In this document: positions 20,801-30,000 of the stretch, piece by piece | Numbering within the stretch: the first letter of the stretch is position 1 | Layout: every line of letters starts with the position of its first letter | Assembly (NCBI GenBank): GCA_943704425.1 | Contig: CALSCP010002236.1 | Coordinates: forward strand, 8,305-38,304 | Direction: 5' to 3' | Source: Ministeria vibrans ATCC 50519 | Taxonomy: Eukaryota > Opisthokonta > Filasterea | Length of the DNA: 30,000 nucleotides | Made by a program: the position numbers and the translations under genes | Notes under the pieces: model-generated | What the model was told of the DNA's origin: nothing | Seen by the model: the letters and a program-made list of their open reading frames with translations, nothing else | The model's database searches: none

Positions 20801-21219
20801 CCCATAAACGCCACCGGCCGGCGTGCAAATGGCGTTAGCATCACACCGGGTGCAGTTCATGGCAGAGGGCGCGGGCGAGACGGCCGCTGCTGTCTCCAGC
20901 AGCGCCAAACGCACTTCGGCCGATGACAGACGACTCTCCGCCGAGTCAACGCGACTCCCCACGTCGCTCCCGTCGCTCAATACCAGCCGCCCTTCAACCC
21001 ACACTACTCCCGATGCAGGTGGCGATGGAGCAAGCACCAGCTTTCCTTCGTCGTTGTATCTACAGACGCACAAACGATCGAAACACATAAACATCGAATC
21101 TTCGGGAGGAAAAAGAAAAGAAAAAAAAACGCAAAGTATCAAACTCACATTTGTGCATCCTCTGCGCGGCAGCATGACGCAAGTGCCATGCCCAGCATGA
21201 ACAGTTTCAACATGGACAT
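17801..21219 (-). CDS. Secreted EGF/FG-GAP repeat protein, 6 exons, 965 aa
   Basis: Exons on the minus strand: 21219-21149, 21059-20505, 20329-20203, 20139-20040, 19931-18395 and 18308-17801 (966 codons with stop, phases consistent). A signal peptide (MSMLKLFMLGMALASCCRA) is followed by a short coiled-coil-like segment (DSAESRLSSAEVRLALLE). Two EGF-like modules come next, each with six Cys (CTRCDANAICTP..., CTELSHNCGPFAAC...). The rest is FG-GAP repeats: I count nine calcium-loop motifs, among them VGDVDGDFIPDLAIGA, LQDLNGDGIPDLLVG, LGDFDGDGTYDV, VTDVDGDGIEDMLVGA, LNDVNGDGVSDIAIGA and VGDADGDGIDDMLLG. That is enough for an integrin-alpha-like beta-propeller and more. No transmembrane helix or GFFKR motif follows, and the protein ends HILHYDVV, so it is not an integrin but a secreted or surface-bound protein. 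A role in adhesion or matrix is inferred. Confidence 0.9.
19966..19990 (+). repeat. Copy of the intronic GAAACAAAGTGATAGAGA motif
   Basis: The sequence GGAGGAAACAAAGTGATAGA lies in the intron between FG-GAP exons 4 and 5. The same word, with small changes, occurs in introns of UBE2S, eL36, the PH-C2 gene and the ABCA gene. Confidence 0.6.
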
Positions 21220-21409
21220 GTTGATTTTTGGTAGGACTTGACTGTTTTTTTTTATTTTGACTTTTGAGTGAGTTAAGTCACTCACTTGAGAGACAGATTA
21301 AAAATCACTCAAAGTATTACCCCAAATAATCATTCTCAAAAATAAATTAATAATCTCATTATAACAAATATAAAAATAAATTTAAAAAAAAAGAATTATT
21401 TACGTCAAT
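21220..21409. promoter_or_regulatory. Divergent promoter with inverted repeat TGAGTGA/TCACTCA
   Basis: 190 nt separate the FG-GAP start from the SANT-like gene. TGAGTGA (21265-21271) and TCACTCA (21278-21284) form an inverted repeat with a 6-nt spacer, and a further ATCACTCA follows near 21305. The rest is AT-rich. Protein binding is a guess from symmetry and position. Confidence 0.4.
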
Positions 21410-23917
21410 ATGAACTCGTGGTCTCTTGAATCGGAGTTGGTGCTGCTACGGAGCGTCATCGCGCACGAGCTCTTTCACATCTCCAAGAAAGCTCCTCAAT
21501 GGAAAAGTGTAAATGACTGAATGTTTTGTCCTGTTTTGCGCGCGTGTGTGTGTCTTTGTGCGCCGCTACACGTGTGTGCTGTCGTGCTCACACGTAGACG
21601 CCTCTGAGCGCCCGCACGTGTATTAATTGTTTGAGTTTGTGTTATCGTGACACACAAAAAAAAATTCAACAAAAAAAAATACACAAGAGAAAAAATTGCA
21701 TACGTATGTGTGTGTCGTGAGCTCTACGTACTCGCAACATGCTCAGCGTCTTCATGTGCAGTCGTGCGTGGGGCGTTACAATAGCCGTTTCGCCGGCAGA
21801 GCAATCGCCACAATGGACTGTTTTCGTCGGAAAGAAAAACGACTCTGGATTCGCTCTCTCCTGCTCTGCCGTGCACATGGCAGTGTAGCCCACACATGCA
21901 TGCATCGCTGGGCTGTGTCAGCGTTGCCCATAGAGCCCTCTCTGTTATTGTATTTGTGGTCAAAGCTGACCAAAAAAAAACTTTTCACTTCTCTCTCACT
22001 TCTCGTCGCAAATCAATATAAAACATACCGAATAGCGCGCCACAGAGGATGCCAAGTCGGCCCCGCCGGCGTCCAGGAATCGTTCCTCATTCCATATTTA
22101 TTTTGTTTCTGTTGCATTTTATGTGTTTTCTGTTTTATCTCGTCTGCTTTGCGCGCTGCCTCCCTCCCATCCTCCCCATGTGGGTGCTGCGGTTGCGCTC
22201 CAGCGCTAAATTCGACCTATTTCTATTACGCAAATATCATTTTTCTCTATTTGATTTGTATGTTATGATTCAGACTGATTTGCTCTTGTGGATGAATCGA
22301 TCTTTTCTTGTCTCTTCATTCGCCAGTTACACCTTCAGCTACTGCTGCGCCACTGCTCATTTCACACGCGATTTTTTTTTTTTTTCTGCATTCGTTTCTG
22401 TCTTACTGTGTTACACAACACTGTTAATATAGGTGATTGAAGACTGCCGCAAAGAGCTGGGCGAAACGTCGGGCGTTGACCTGTCGATTCCACTGGTGTT
22501 TGCTAAAGTGCGTGGCATGCTGGGGGGCATGTCGAGGCGCAAGCCGACGGAGAAGGAGATGCAGCGCGAGGTCACGCCCGAGCTGGCCGAGAGCGGCGTG
22601 TCGCTCGCGTGGCGCATCAAGCACAACAAGGTCGCAGAGAAGTGGCAGTTGCTCAAGGAACTCGACGAGAAGCGTCACAAGCCACCGCCGACGGCTGCCG
22701 CACTTGCCGCCAAGAATCGCATTGAAGGTGGTCCCATGCCCGACACGATCATCACAACAAAACGCGCTCGCAAGAAGAAACGCACCTTTGACGATGCGAG
22801 TTTCGACGACGAAGATGAAGACGATGACCTTCTCGACGCCGACGACGACGACCGATACTCGTCCTACAGTGAACGCAATGGCGGTGGTAGTGAGGCCACT
22901 GGCGGTGGCGGCGATGGGGGTGGAGGAGGCGGTGAAGGGAAGACGAACGGGGCGAGCACACACCACCACCACAGTTCCAGCAGTGGTCGTCGCCACAATC
23001 ATAGCTCATCGGGCCGTAAGCAACACCGTCAGCAGCAGTCGCAACATCGACAGAACAGCCAACATCACCACCCACACCACCCCAACTCGAGCTCGCACTA
23101 CCCTAGACGTCGATCGCATCATCGCTCGTACTCTTTTTCAGACTCGGACGACTCACATGCCTACTCTGGACCCGAACCGCTCCCCTGGGCATCTCCTCGA
23201 CCGTACACCGAGGACCGTGCGCGCTTTGGCAATGGCACGGACACCTTTACACGAATGGATCTCAATGTGCTGCGTGAGATCACACGTGAGGTGGTGGAGC
23301 CCATCCGTGAGCTCACCGACAACGTTGTACACCCCATGGTCAACGGCATGGTTTGCATGATGCAGCAGTTTCAGCTGCACAACAGTGCTCTCTCGCGCAC
23401 CCCCTTCGAGCAGACCCATCGTCTTTCTGCCCTTGTCAAGACCCTCCACCACTCTCTCAGCTCTTTTGTAGACCACGACCATCCCCACTTGGCGCTCGTC
23501 CAACAGATTGCTGCTCAGATTACCCAACTTCAAGTGCAAATGTCGCAAGAACCCGTCGGTGAGCCAGACACGGCGGCGGCGGCAGCAGCAGCAGCAGCAG
23601 CAGGCTTGTCGTCCAACGTAGAGAAAGCCCTCTCCGGCGACAACAACAAAGCCAATAATGATGATGATATTGACGACGACACAGCAGTGCGTCGCATTGA
23701 AGACCTTGCCGCCCCACACGGCACCACTGCTGACGTCGACAATCCACCACCGCTGTCGAGCGTCGCTCTTCTCGACCATTTTCTCCACGAATCCGACTCG
23801 ACTGCCGCAGTGTCTGCAATGGACGTCGATGGCTCCAGACAACAGCAAGAACAACAACAACAACAGTCTGTGCCGACTTCCTCTCTCGCTCGTCGCTCAG
23901 ACAAATCTGCCGAGTAG
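21410..23917 (+). CDS. Probable nuclear protein with SANT-like N-terminus and low-complexity tracts, 527 aa
   Basis: Exons 21410-21508 and 22433-23917 join in phase 0 over a 924-nt intron, the largest in the window. The N-terminus (SWSLESELVLLRSVIAHELF, then APQWKSVIEDCRKEL and IPLVFAKVRGMLG) has the spaced Trp and helices of a Myb/SANT-like domain, here split by the intron. Next come a basic nuclear-localisation-type stretch (TTKRARKKKR), an Asp/Glu tract, a Gly run, long His/Gln/Ser/Arg-rich sequence and a helical segment (NVLREITREVVEPIRELTDN). An Ala run (about 23570-23600) and a Gln run close to the end follow. It may bind DNA or chromatin; I cannot assign a family. Additional small exons inside the long intron cannot be excluded. 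Confidence 0.7.
21509..22432 (+). other. Large intron (924 nt) of the SANT-like gene
   Basis: It runs from AGT|gtaaat to aatatag|GTG. The composition is mixed: a GT/GC-rich first part, a more balanced middle (21715-21960) and a T-rich end with a 13-nt T run (22372-22385). The middle part is less intron-like than the rest, but I found no frame with homology and no tRNA or snoRNA boxes that convince. Confidence 0.5.
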
Positions 23918-24088
23918 AAAGACTTTTTCTATGTGTTTTCTTTTTTTATTGTGCATTACAACCGAAACCCCCCCCCCTCTACATTGCTCTTCTCTCTCTC
24001 TCTTTTCTTTCTCTAATGATTTATCTCTCACGCACACTTAGTTTTTTCTCCCTCTCTATCACATTCTCTATCACATTCTCTACCACAT

Positions 24089-24186
<98 letters not shown>

Positions 24187-24194
24187 GCTCCAGG
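23918..24194. repeat. Convergent spacer with 12-nt tandem repeat and (CT)46
   Basis: Between the stop of the SANT-like gene and the stop of the ABCA gene on the other strand lie three 12-nt units ATCACATTCTCT (24058-24093, the third with one change). A pure CT run follows to about 24186. The CT run would be transcribed as GA in the 3' UTR of the ABCA gene, nine bases after its stop. No gene was seen. Confidence 0.85.
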
Positions 24195-27100
24195 CTAGAA
24201 ATTGGAACGATCCGAGTCGCGGGCAAAATGGACAAAAATTTGATCAAGAGTGACCTGAGAGACAGAATAGTCTTCGACGAGCTCACGGATTGTCTCATGG
24301 TCAATGACGGCAAAGAGACGACCCACTGGCGCAGACGCAACAGGAACGCGCAGCTCCAGCTGTGTCTCGTGCTCATCGAGAATCTCACTGTCGGGTAGCT
24401 CCGACTGCAAATGCGCTTTGATCTTTATCAGTCCTTCGGATGTGTGGCTCTTGCAGATCAGTTGGTTCCCTTGGCCATACAGTGACTAAATACACGATAG
24501 AAAGTTAGATAGGTAAATTGGCTCAATTTGAGAGTCTGGTGAGAACATGACATGACAAGAGGGCAAGAAACTTCTTAATGAGGGCATAACACATAATCCA
24601 CTTGTACCTTGAGATGAGCCAGCGTTCCAAGACAGCGCAACACACCATTGTGCATGATGCACATGCGCGTGGACAGTGCCTCCATCTCCGGCATCGAGTG
24701 CGATGTCACAATCACCGATGTACCCTGTGCGCGCACCGACAACAGCACGTCCCACAAGAAGCGCTGAGCTTTGGGATCCTACCATGCAAAACAAATCATA
24801 TTGTTCAGAACGTCGCTCTCTATAGTTTCTTTCTCCTTTTTCTCCTTTCTCTCTCTCTCACACACACACACATACTCTCCCTCTGTCTTTATCACTTTGT
24901 TTCTCTCTCCCTCCTTTCTCTCAATCGATAAATCATTTATTTTCGTTGCTTGTACCATTCCACTGCTGGGCTCATCGAGCAAGAGCACTCCTCGTGTGGA
25001 CCCCACAAGCGCTGCCGCAACCTGAAGTTTGCGCTTGTTTCCGCCCGAGTAAGTACCGCATGCGCGGTCGGCAAAGAGACGCAGCTGCAGCTTGTCCAGA
25101 CCCCAGTCGACCATGGCTGCGACGTCCGCTTCGTCTGCGACGCCGCGCAGACGTGCGTACATGGTCAGCACTTCACGACCCGTCAGCAGCTCGTTGAGGG
25201 CGTCAAATTGCGGGCAGTAGCCTAGTGCTTGGCGGAAGTGGGCATCGGAGCGAATGGCATGGCCGTCGATCCAAGCGTCGCCCTCGGTGACGGCCAGATC
25301 GCCCGTAAGCATGCGAAAAGTGCTCGTCTTGCCGGCACCATTAACGCCAAGCAGACCAAAACACTCGCCACGCGCAACCCCCACTGTCAGTCGGTTCACC
25401 GCGACCTTTTCCTTCTTGCCGCGTCGGTACACCCGCGACATCTGATCAATGACCACCGCATACGCACCCAGACGGTGTCCACTGACAAGTTCAGCGACAT
25501 GCTGGCGCTCCGCAAGCACATCTGCGTCCTCAAGACCCTCTCGGTCCGCCTGGCTTTCCGCAATGGCTGCCGCGTCCGCCTTGGAACACGCCACGCGACG
25601 GCGCATGCTCCACTTCTCGGTAAACAATACCAGCGCCGCAAAAACCACTGCCGTGATGGCCATGAAAAGCAGATTGCGACCCGTAATGACAAAGTCGCTG
25701 ACAGCATGGCCACTTAGCTGATAAACCCCAAACTGATTGCCAACCTTGTTTAGATTGTACGTGTACGAGATGTCCATGATACCCCGCCCCATCGCATAGT
25801 TAGGAAACACCAGAAAGACCCATTGAAGGTATTTATTGGCATTGACCAGGTGCGGCTGATCCGGAAAGAAGTCCAGCACAAAGGTCGCAGTGGATGTGCC
25901 AATGCCCACAAAAATGTTCAGGACCACCAGCGACACATAGGCAGTGCTGGGAACACTGAAGAAGCGCGAGAGGAAGTACATGAGCGGGGTCATGGAGAGG
26001 CCGTACATGAAGAAGAGCGCAATAACATAGCCGATGTTCGCGCGGAACGCCTCGATGTTGAAGACCCACACAAAGAAGACACAGAGAAACATGGAGAGCG
26101 AGAAGAGGACCATGTCCCACACGTAGCTGGAGAGCCAATAAATTTCCGTGTTGACACCCGCAATGAACTGGAGAACTTTGCCCTTGCTGACACGTTCGCT
26201 GACAAGGAAAAGCGAGAAGCTCGCGGGGATGAAAGAAAAAGCAATGATAAGGTTCACAGCAATGACAAGATTGATGCCGGACTCGTCGTTCTCGTCGACC
26301 AGCTGACTGCTCGTCTTGGGCAGCGGGTGCTCGGTGAGCGTGATGCGCGCCTGCTCTGGGTTGGCGCCCATGAAGCGTGGGTAGACGGTCGCCGACCACC
26401 ACTCGTTGACGACGAGGAGCGGAGAGTGCCACGCAAGATTCAAGAAGTAGCCCTTGGCAAGCATCGAGGGTGCTGCCGTAGCGCCTCCGGACAGCTCCGA
26501 GGCGTTGGCGCCGCTAAACACGGTAAAGGTTTGCTCTTCCATGGAGTAGTAGTTGTCGGCGATCCACTGGGTCGTGTTGGTCGAGACCTCGAGCGAGACG
26601 TCGTTGACCGTGAGTGGACCACCGAGTGCTGCGGTTGCATACTGCGTCTGCATATTGAGCATGCCTGTCGAGAACTGCGCCACCGGGTCGACCAGACCCG
26701 GTAGCACGGCGTACGGGACGATAGAGGCGCCACTAATCATGCCGGGTGAGTAGGTGAGCGGCGGCCAGTCTGTGGGCGGCGGGTAGATCGTGGCAAGGGC
26801 CATGGCTATGCACACGAAGAAGGCTGGCACCAGGAATTGCGAGACAAAGCCTTTCTTGTCGCGTCGGTTGTGGTGGAATCGCTTGGCAATGAGTGCACGG
26901 AATTGACGCGCGCGCCACTGCATGCCACGCACCGCTGGCTTGACAGCGGGCGCAGCGGCAGAGACGGCGGCAGCCGCCGATTCGCCAAGGAGTGCGCGAG
27001 TGGTTTGCGAGCGCAACAGAACCTCGTGCTGCACTGCGTCTGTTGCGGCGCCGTCCGCGAGCAACGCGGCGGTGGACTTATTTTTGTTCGCCGCGCTCAA

Positions 27101-29334
27101 GTCTCGCATCGCAATCGACTCGGAACGACCGGCTGAAGTAGTCGCAATCATCGAGTCGTCATCTGTCAGTCGACTCGACGTCTTGACACATGACGGGAAG
27201 AGACGTGCCCACACGGAGGTGCGACGACGCCGTTCCTCGGCATGAATGCGCTCACGTTCCTCCTCCTCCGCCTGCGCAGCGGCATCACGTGCCACCACAA
27301 GAAAGACCTCCTCAAGCGAAGTCGACGACAGACTGTAATGCTCGACGCCCAGTTGCGTTTTGGTCTCGTCAAAGTCACGGAAAATGGCACCGTAGCGTGA
27401 CTTGTGCTCGTGGGGCAAAACAAAAGTGATCTCACGGCCAAGTGCTGAGTGGACGGTGCCCTCGGCGCCGTGTTTGCGGAAGAAGGGCAGCATGATTTCG
27501 TTGGCGTAGACGAGGGGCGCAAGCTCCGTCACAGGTGCAGTGGAATCGTCAAGTGGTGTGTCGGCGTCGTCATTGACGCCCTGTTGTTGTTGTTGTTGTT
27601 GTTGTTGTTGTGAGAGGGGTGAAACGATACGTTGGATGACCACCTGGTAGCCAGCACCAAAGTGGTGCTTGAGAAAGATGCTTGAACCGACGCACTGGAG
27701 ACGACCGTGTGCAAGCATGGCAATGCGATCGGCAAGCACATCCGCCTCGTCCATGTGATGTGTGGAGAGCAAAATGGTACGTCCCATCTTGCGGAAGGTC
27801 GTGATGATGTCCCAGATCTGACGACGCGCCGACGGGTCCACGCCTGCCGTGGGCTCATCAAGCACAACCACTTTAGAGCCACCGAGAAAAGCAATGCCGA
27901 CACTTAAGCGACGCATCATGCCACCGGAGAGCTCGTGAGCGCGCGACGATGACTTCTCTTCAAGGTCCACCATGCGCAGCATGAGTGAGACCTCGGCAGC
28001 AATGTCACCATCGGGCACTCCCTTGATGGTCGCGAAAAACTCGAGGTGTTCGCGCACCGTCAGCAGATCAAAGAGGGTATTGTACTGTGGACAGAGTCCC
28101 AGCGAATCGCGTGCAGCCGCAATGTTGTGTGTCACAGAGTGCCCATTGATAAACACATCACCCGACGTGGACGGATACAGACCCGTCATAATAGACATGG
28201 TCGTCGTCTAACACGGAAGGAAGATGTGAGAAAAAAAATTTCTTAAGAAAAAAGAAAATCGTACCTTTCCAGCACCGTTTGTGCCAAGAAGGGCAGTGAC
28301 ATGTCCCTGGTAAAGATCGAGGGAGACGTCGCGCAGAGCCACTGTGCCATTGCTGGGGTACACCTTCTTGAGGTTGACAATGCGCACGCCAATGGGACGT
28401 GTGGTATTCAGCTTCTCAAAGGTCACTGCGCCGACCTCGCCGACCTCGCCCGGGGTGTGTGTGACCGTGTGCGTGTTGGAGGAGGATGAGCCGGTGGACG
28501 AGGCGGGGGACTCGTGGGCAAGCATCTTCACGGTGCTGTCTGCTGCTTTGGCATCGGTTGTATCGGGAGCAACGGCATTCGCTTGGGCACTCGAGAGGGA
28601 CCAGTAGGAGCGCTGAAGTGGGAAGTACCAGGGACGAGGAACGCCAATCTGACCGGGCCATACGGCCGAGATGTACCAGGCAAGGACAAGGTAGAGAATT
28701 GCGTCGATGATGTAGAAGGCAAAGACGTCGACCATAGTGAAAGATTGTCCGAGAAACGGTGATTGGTTGACGTTGTGCCAGTGCAGACCAATGCCCAGTT
28801 CCTCCCAGCGCGCAATGTACGAACTGCCAATGCCAAAGTTAGTCGTGGACACGAGCGCCGCCAAACTGACAGTTGTCTTGGAGAAGTCGCGCAGACCACG
28901 CTCGACAAAGATGTACGGGAGATAGGAACAGAAGTAGATAAGACCCGCAACGGCCGCGGCAATGCGCGCACGGGAGAAGAACACAGAGAGCAGATAGGAG
29001 AGTGCAACGGTCGCAAAAGAGAAGAGCAAGAAGGACACAAAGACGGGCCCAAACGATGAGTTTGGCATAATCTTGCCAAACTTGATGATGAGCGTAATGA
29101 AGAGAATGGACACAGTCGTCACAATGACACTCGTGATGAACCATCCCAGCCATAGCACAAAAGGTCGCATTCCCATCATCATCATTGCTTCCTTCAGACG
29201 GCTCTCCTGAGGTCCAGAAAGCAAACAATGAGAATCAGTGAGAGACATAAATAATTATATTTTTATTTTCTTTTTCGTTGTTTTTTTCTACCTTTTCAGC
29301 GACAACTGATTTAGTCATTAGACTCACAGTCTAT

Positions 29335-29370
<36 letters not shown>

Positions 29371-29509
29371 CGTATTAATAAATAAGAAGAGGAAAACCAA
29401 ACGAAATAGTGCTCGCTCAAACGATGATACATCAAACTCTGCGTCACTGTCACTTTCACACACTTTCTGTCTGTCTCTCTGCCTCTCTCTATCTCTCTCT
29501 CTCTGACTG

Positions 29510-29548
<39 letters not shown>

Positions 29549-30000
29549 CGTACGTAGATCCAAGCGAGGGTCATAAAGAGGGGCAGAGTGGTTGAGATGG
29601 CGCCAATAAAGTCATCGGCAATGTACTCGGGATGGGGGAACCGCTCAATGTTGAGGAAGATGTCGCTGGTGGAACGACCCGAACGCAGTTCGATGATGGA
29701 CCGGTCGATAAGGTCTTGCATTGTGGGTGCCCAGGAGTCCCAGTAGCGGGCGGAGGTGAAGGGTCCCTATGCACACAGACAAGACAAGATACACTATTAT
29801 TGACTGGCAATGCATTGCTGCCATCTGAGCGCACCTGAACGTCCCAGTCGGGGTACTGGAGTGTTGTGTCACGACACTTATTGGAAGGGGGGCGGATAGT
29901 GTAGGCGACGTTGAGGGACGAGGAGAGGTTTGTCGAGGGAAAGACCACGCCCAGATAGACACTGTTGGGGTTGGCGATGGCATAGGCGACCAGATCCTCT
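24195..30000 (-). CDS. ABCA-type ABC transporter, partial (N-terminus outside the window)
   Basis: Exons on the minus strand: >30000-29835, 29766-29554, 29330-29292, 29206-28265, 28207-24956, 24778-24608 and 24485-24195, giving about 1,690 residues. The order is: end of a large first loop, then TMD1 ([11 protein letters not shown], then [15 protein letters not shown], the ABCA coupling segment). NBD1 has Walker A GTNGAGKTTT split by an intron, signature [12 protein letters not shown], Walker [13 protein letters not shown] and a switch His in [12 protein letters not shown] regulatory linker with Gln10 follows, then TMD2. NBD2 has Walker [11 protein letters not shown], signature [12 protein letters not shown], Walker [13 protein letters not shown] and [10 protein letters not shown]. 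The C-terminal [19 protein letters not shown] is the VFVNF-type motif of ABCA1-like proteins. All ATPase residues look intact, so it should be an active full transporter that moves lipids. Signature 2 has Tyr-Ser instead of Leu-Ser, as is common in ABCA NBD2. I cannot name the subtype. Confidence 0.93.
24843..24935. repeat. CT/CA low-complexity part of an ABCA intron with the GAAACAAAGTGATA motif
   Basis: The intron 24955-24779 holds CTCTCT and CACACA runs and, at about 24889-24908, TATCACTTTGTTTCTCTCTC, the reverse complement of the motif seen in other introns. It separates Walker B from the D-loop in NBD2; if retained, the reading frame closes at the TAG of the acceptor. Confidence 0.75.
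27582..27611 (-). repeat. CAA repeat coding for Gln10 in the ABCA linker
   Basis: Ten CAA codons lie in the linker after NBD1, between [10 protein letters not shown] and the NBD1 C-terminal subdomain. It is an in-frame triplet repeat that may vary in length between strains. Confidence 0.95.
29337..29369. repeat. A33 tract in an ABCA intron
   Basis: 33 uninterrupted A lie on the plus strand, so they are T in the sense of the gene and form the pyrimidine tract just before the acceptor of the 39-nt exon at 29330-29292. Confidence 0.95.
29512..29547. repeat. (GT)18 microsatellite in an ABCA intron
   Basis: Pure GT on the plus strand sits directly downstream, in gene sense, of the donor at 29553. 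CTCTCT and CTGA runs lie on its left. Confidence 0.95.

Noticed and set aside
21509-22432. Possible snoRNA or tRNA in the large intron
   Set aside because: ATGATT and CTGA words occur near 22264-22280 but without proper C/D spacing or terminal stem.
24092-24200. Open frames of Ser-Leu or Arg-Glu repeats
   Set aside because: They are the CT/GA microsatellite read in three frames.
29337-29369. Poly-A tract as a sign of a retroposed copy
   Set aside because: It lies inside an intron as the pyrimidine tract of the opposite strand, with no target-site duplication or copied gene next to it.

Overview
The window is nuclear DNA of a eukaryote, most likely a free-living protist. The genes are split by short GT-AG introns (mostly about 50-400 nt). 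The exons look GC-rich with strong third-position bias. Introns and spacers are AT-rich or simple-sequence DNA (GT, CT/GA, poly-A/T). There are no operons with ribosome binding sites, IS elements or CRISPR arrays. Several proteins (RME-8/DNAJC13, ATG14, UBE2S, CMC4, an intersectin-like PH-C2 module, an ABCA transporter) resemble animal and amoeboid-protist versions, which suggests Amorphea or a nearby lineage. I cannot name the species. Exon models were built by hand: GT-AG borders were chosen so that phase is kept and homology runs through.

Layout, left to right. (1) 1-749, minus: an unrecognised protein that runs off the left edge. (2) 963-2425, plus: a four-exon ATG14/Barkor-like autophagy protein. 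(3) 3778-2493, minus: UBE2S, the K11-chain E2 of the APC/C, with a proposed 6-nt first exon. (4) 4560-4094, minus: ribosomal protein eL36. (5) 4729-12191, plus: RME-8/DNAJC13, an endosomal J-domain protein of about 2,180 residues. It is followed at once, across a long GT microsatellite, by (6) 12364-13858, plus: a PH-C2 module like the C-terminus of intersectin. This module has no start codon of its own and splices in frame to RME-8.

(7)-(11) are five minus-strand genes in a row. CMC4 (14283-13990), a twin-CX9C mitochondrial protein, lies 16 nt behind a 68-residue unknown (14648-14300), so the two may share a transcript. Next come a secreted leucine-rich-repeat protein (16482-14848), a small two-helix membrane protein resembling complex I NDUFC2 (17499-16703), and a secreted EGF/FG-GAP protein of 965 residues (21219-17801). 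(12) 21410-23917, plus: a probable nuclear protein with a SANT-like N-terminus and long acidic, Gly, His and Gln tracts. (13) 30000-24195, minus: the larger part of a full-size ABCA-type lipid transporter, with both ATPase domains complete and the N-terminus outside the window.

The genes are mostly housekeeping: autophagy, endosomal sorting, cell cycle, translation, mitochondrial import and lipid export. The points that most deserve a second look are the RME-8/PH-C2 junction, the closely packed CMC4 pair, and a short intron-borne motif that recurs in five genes. No convincing tRNA, rRNA or mobile element was seen.
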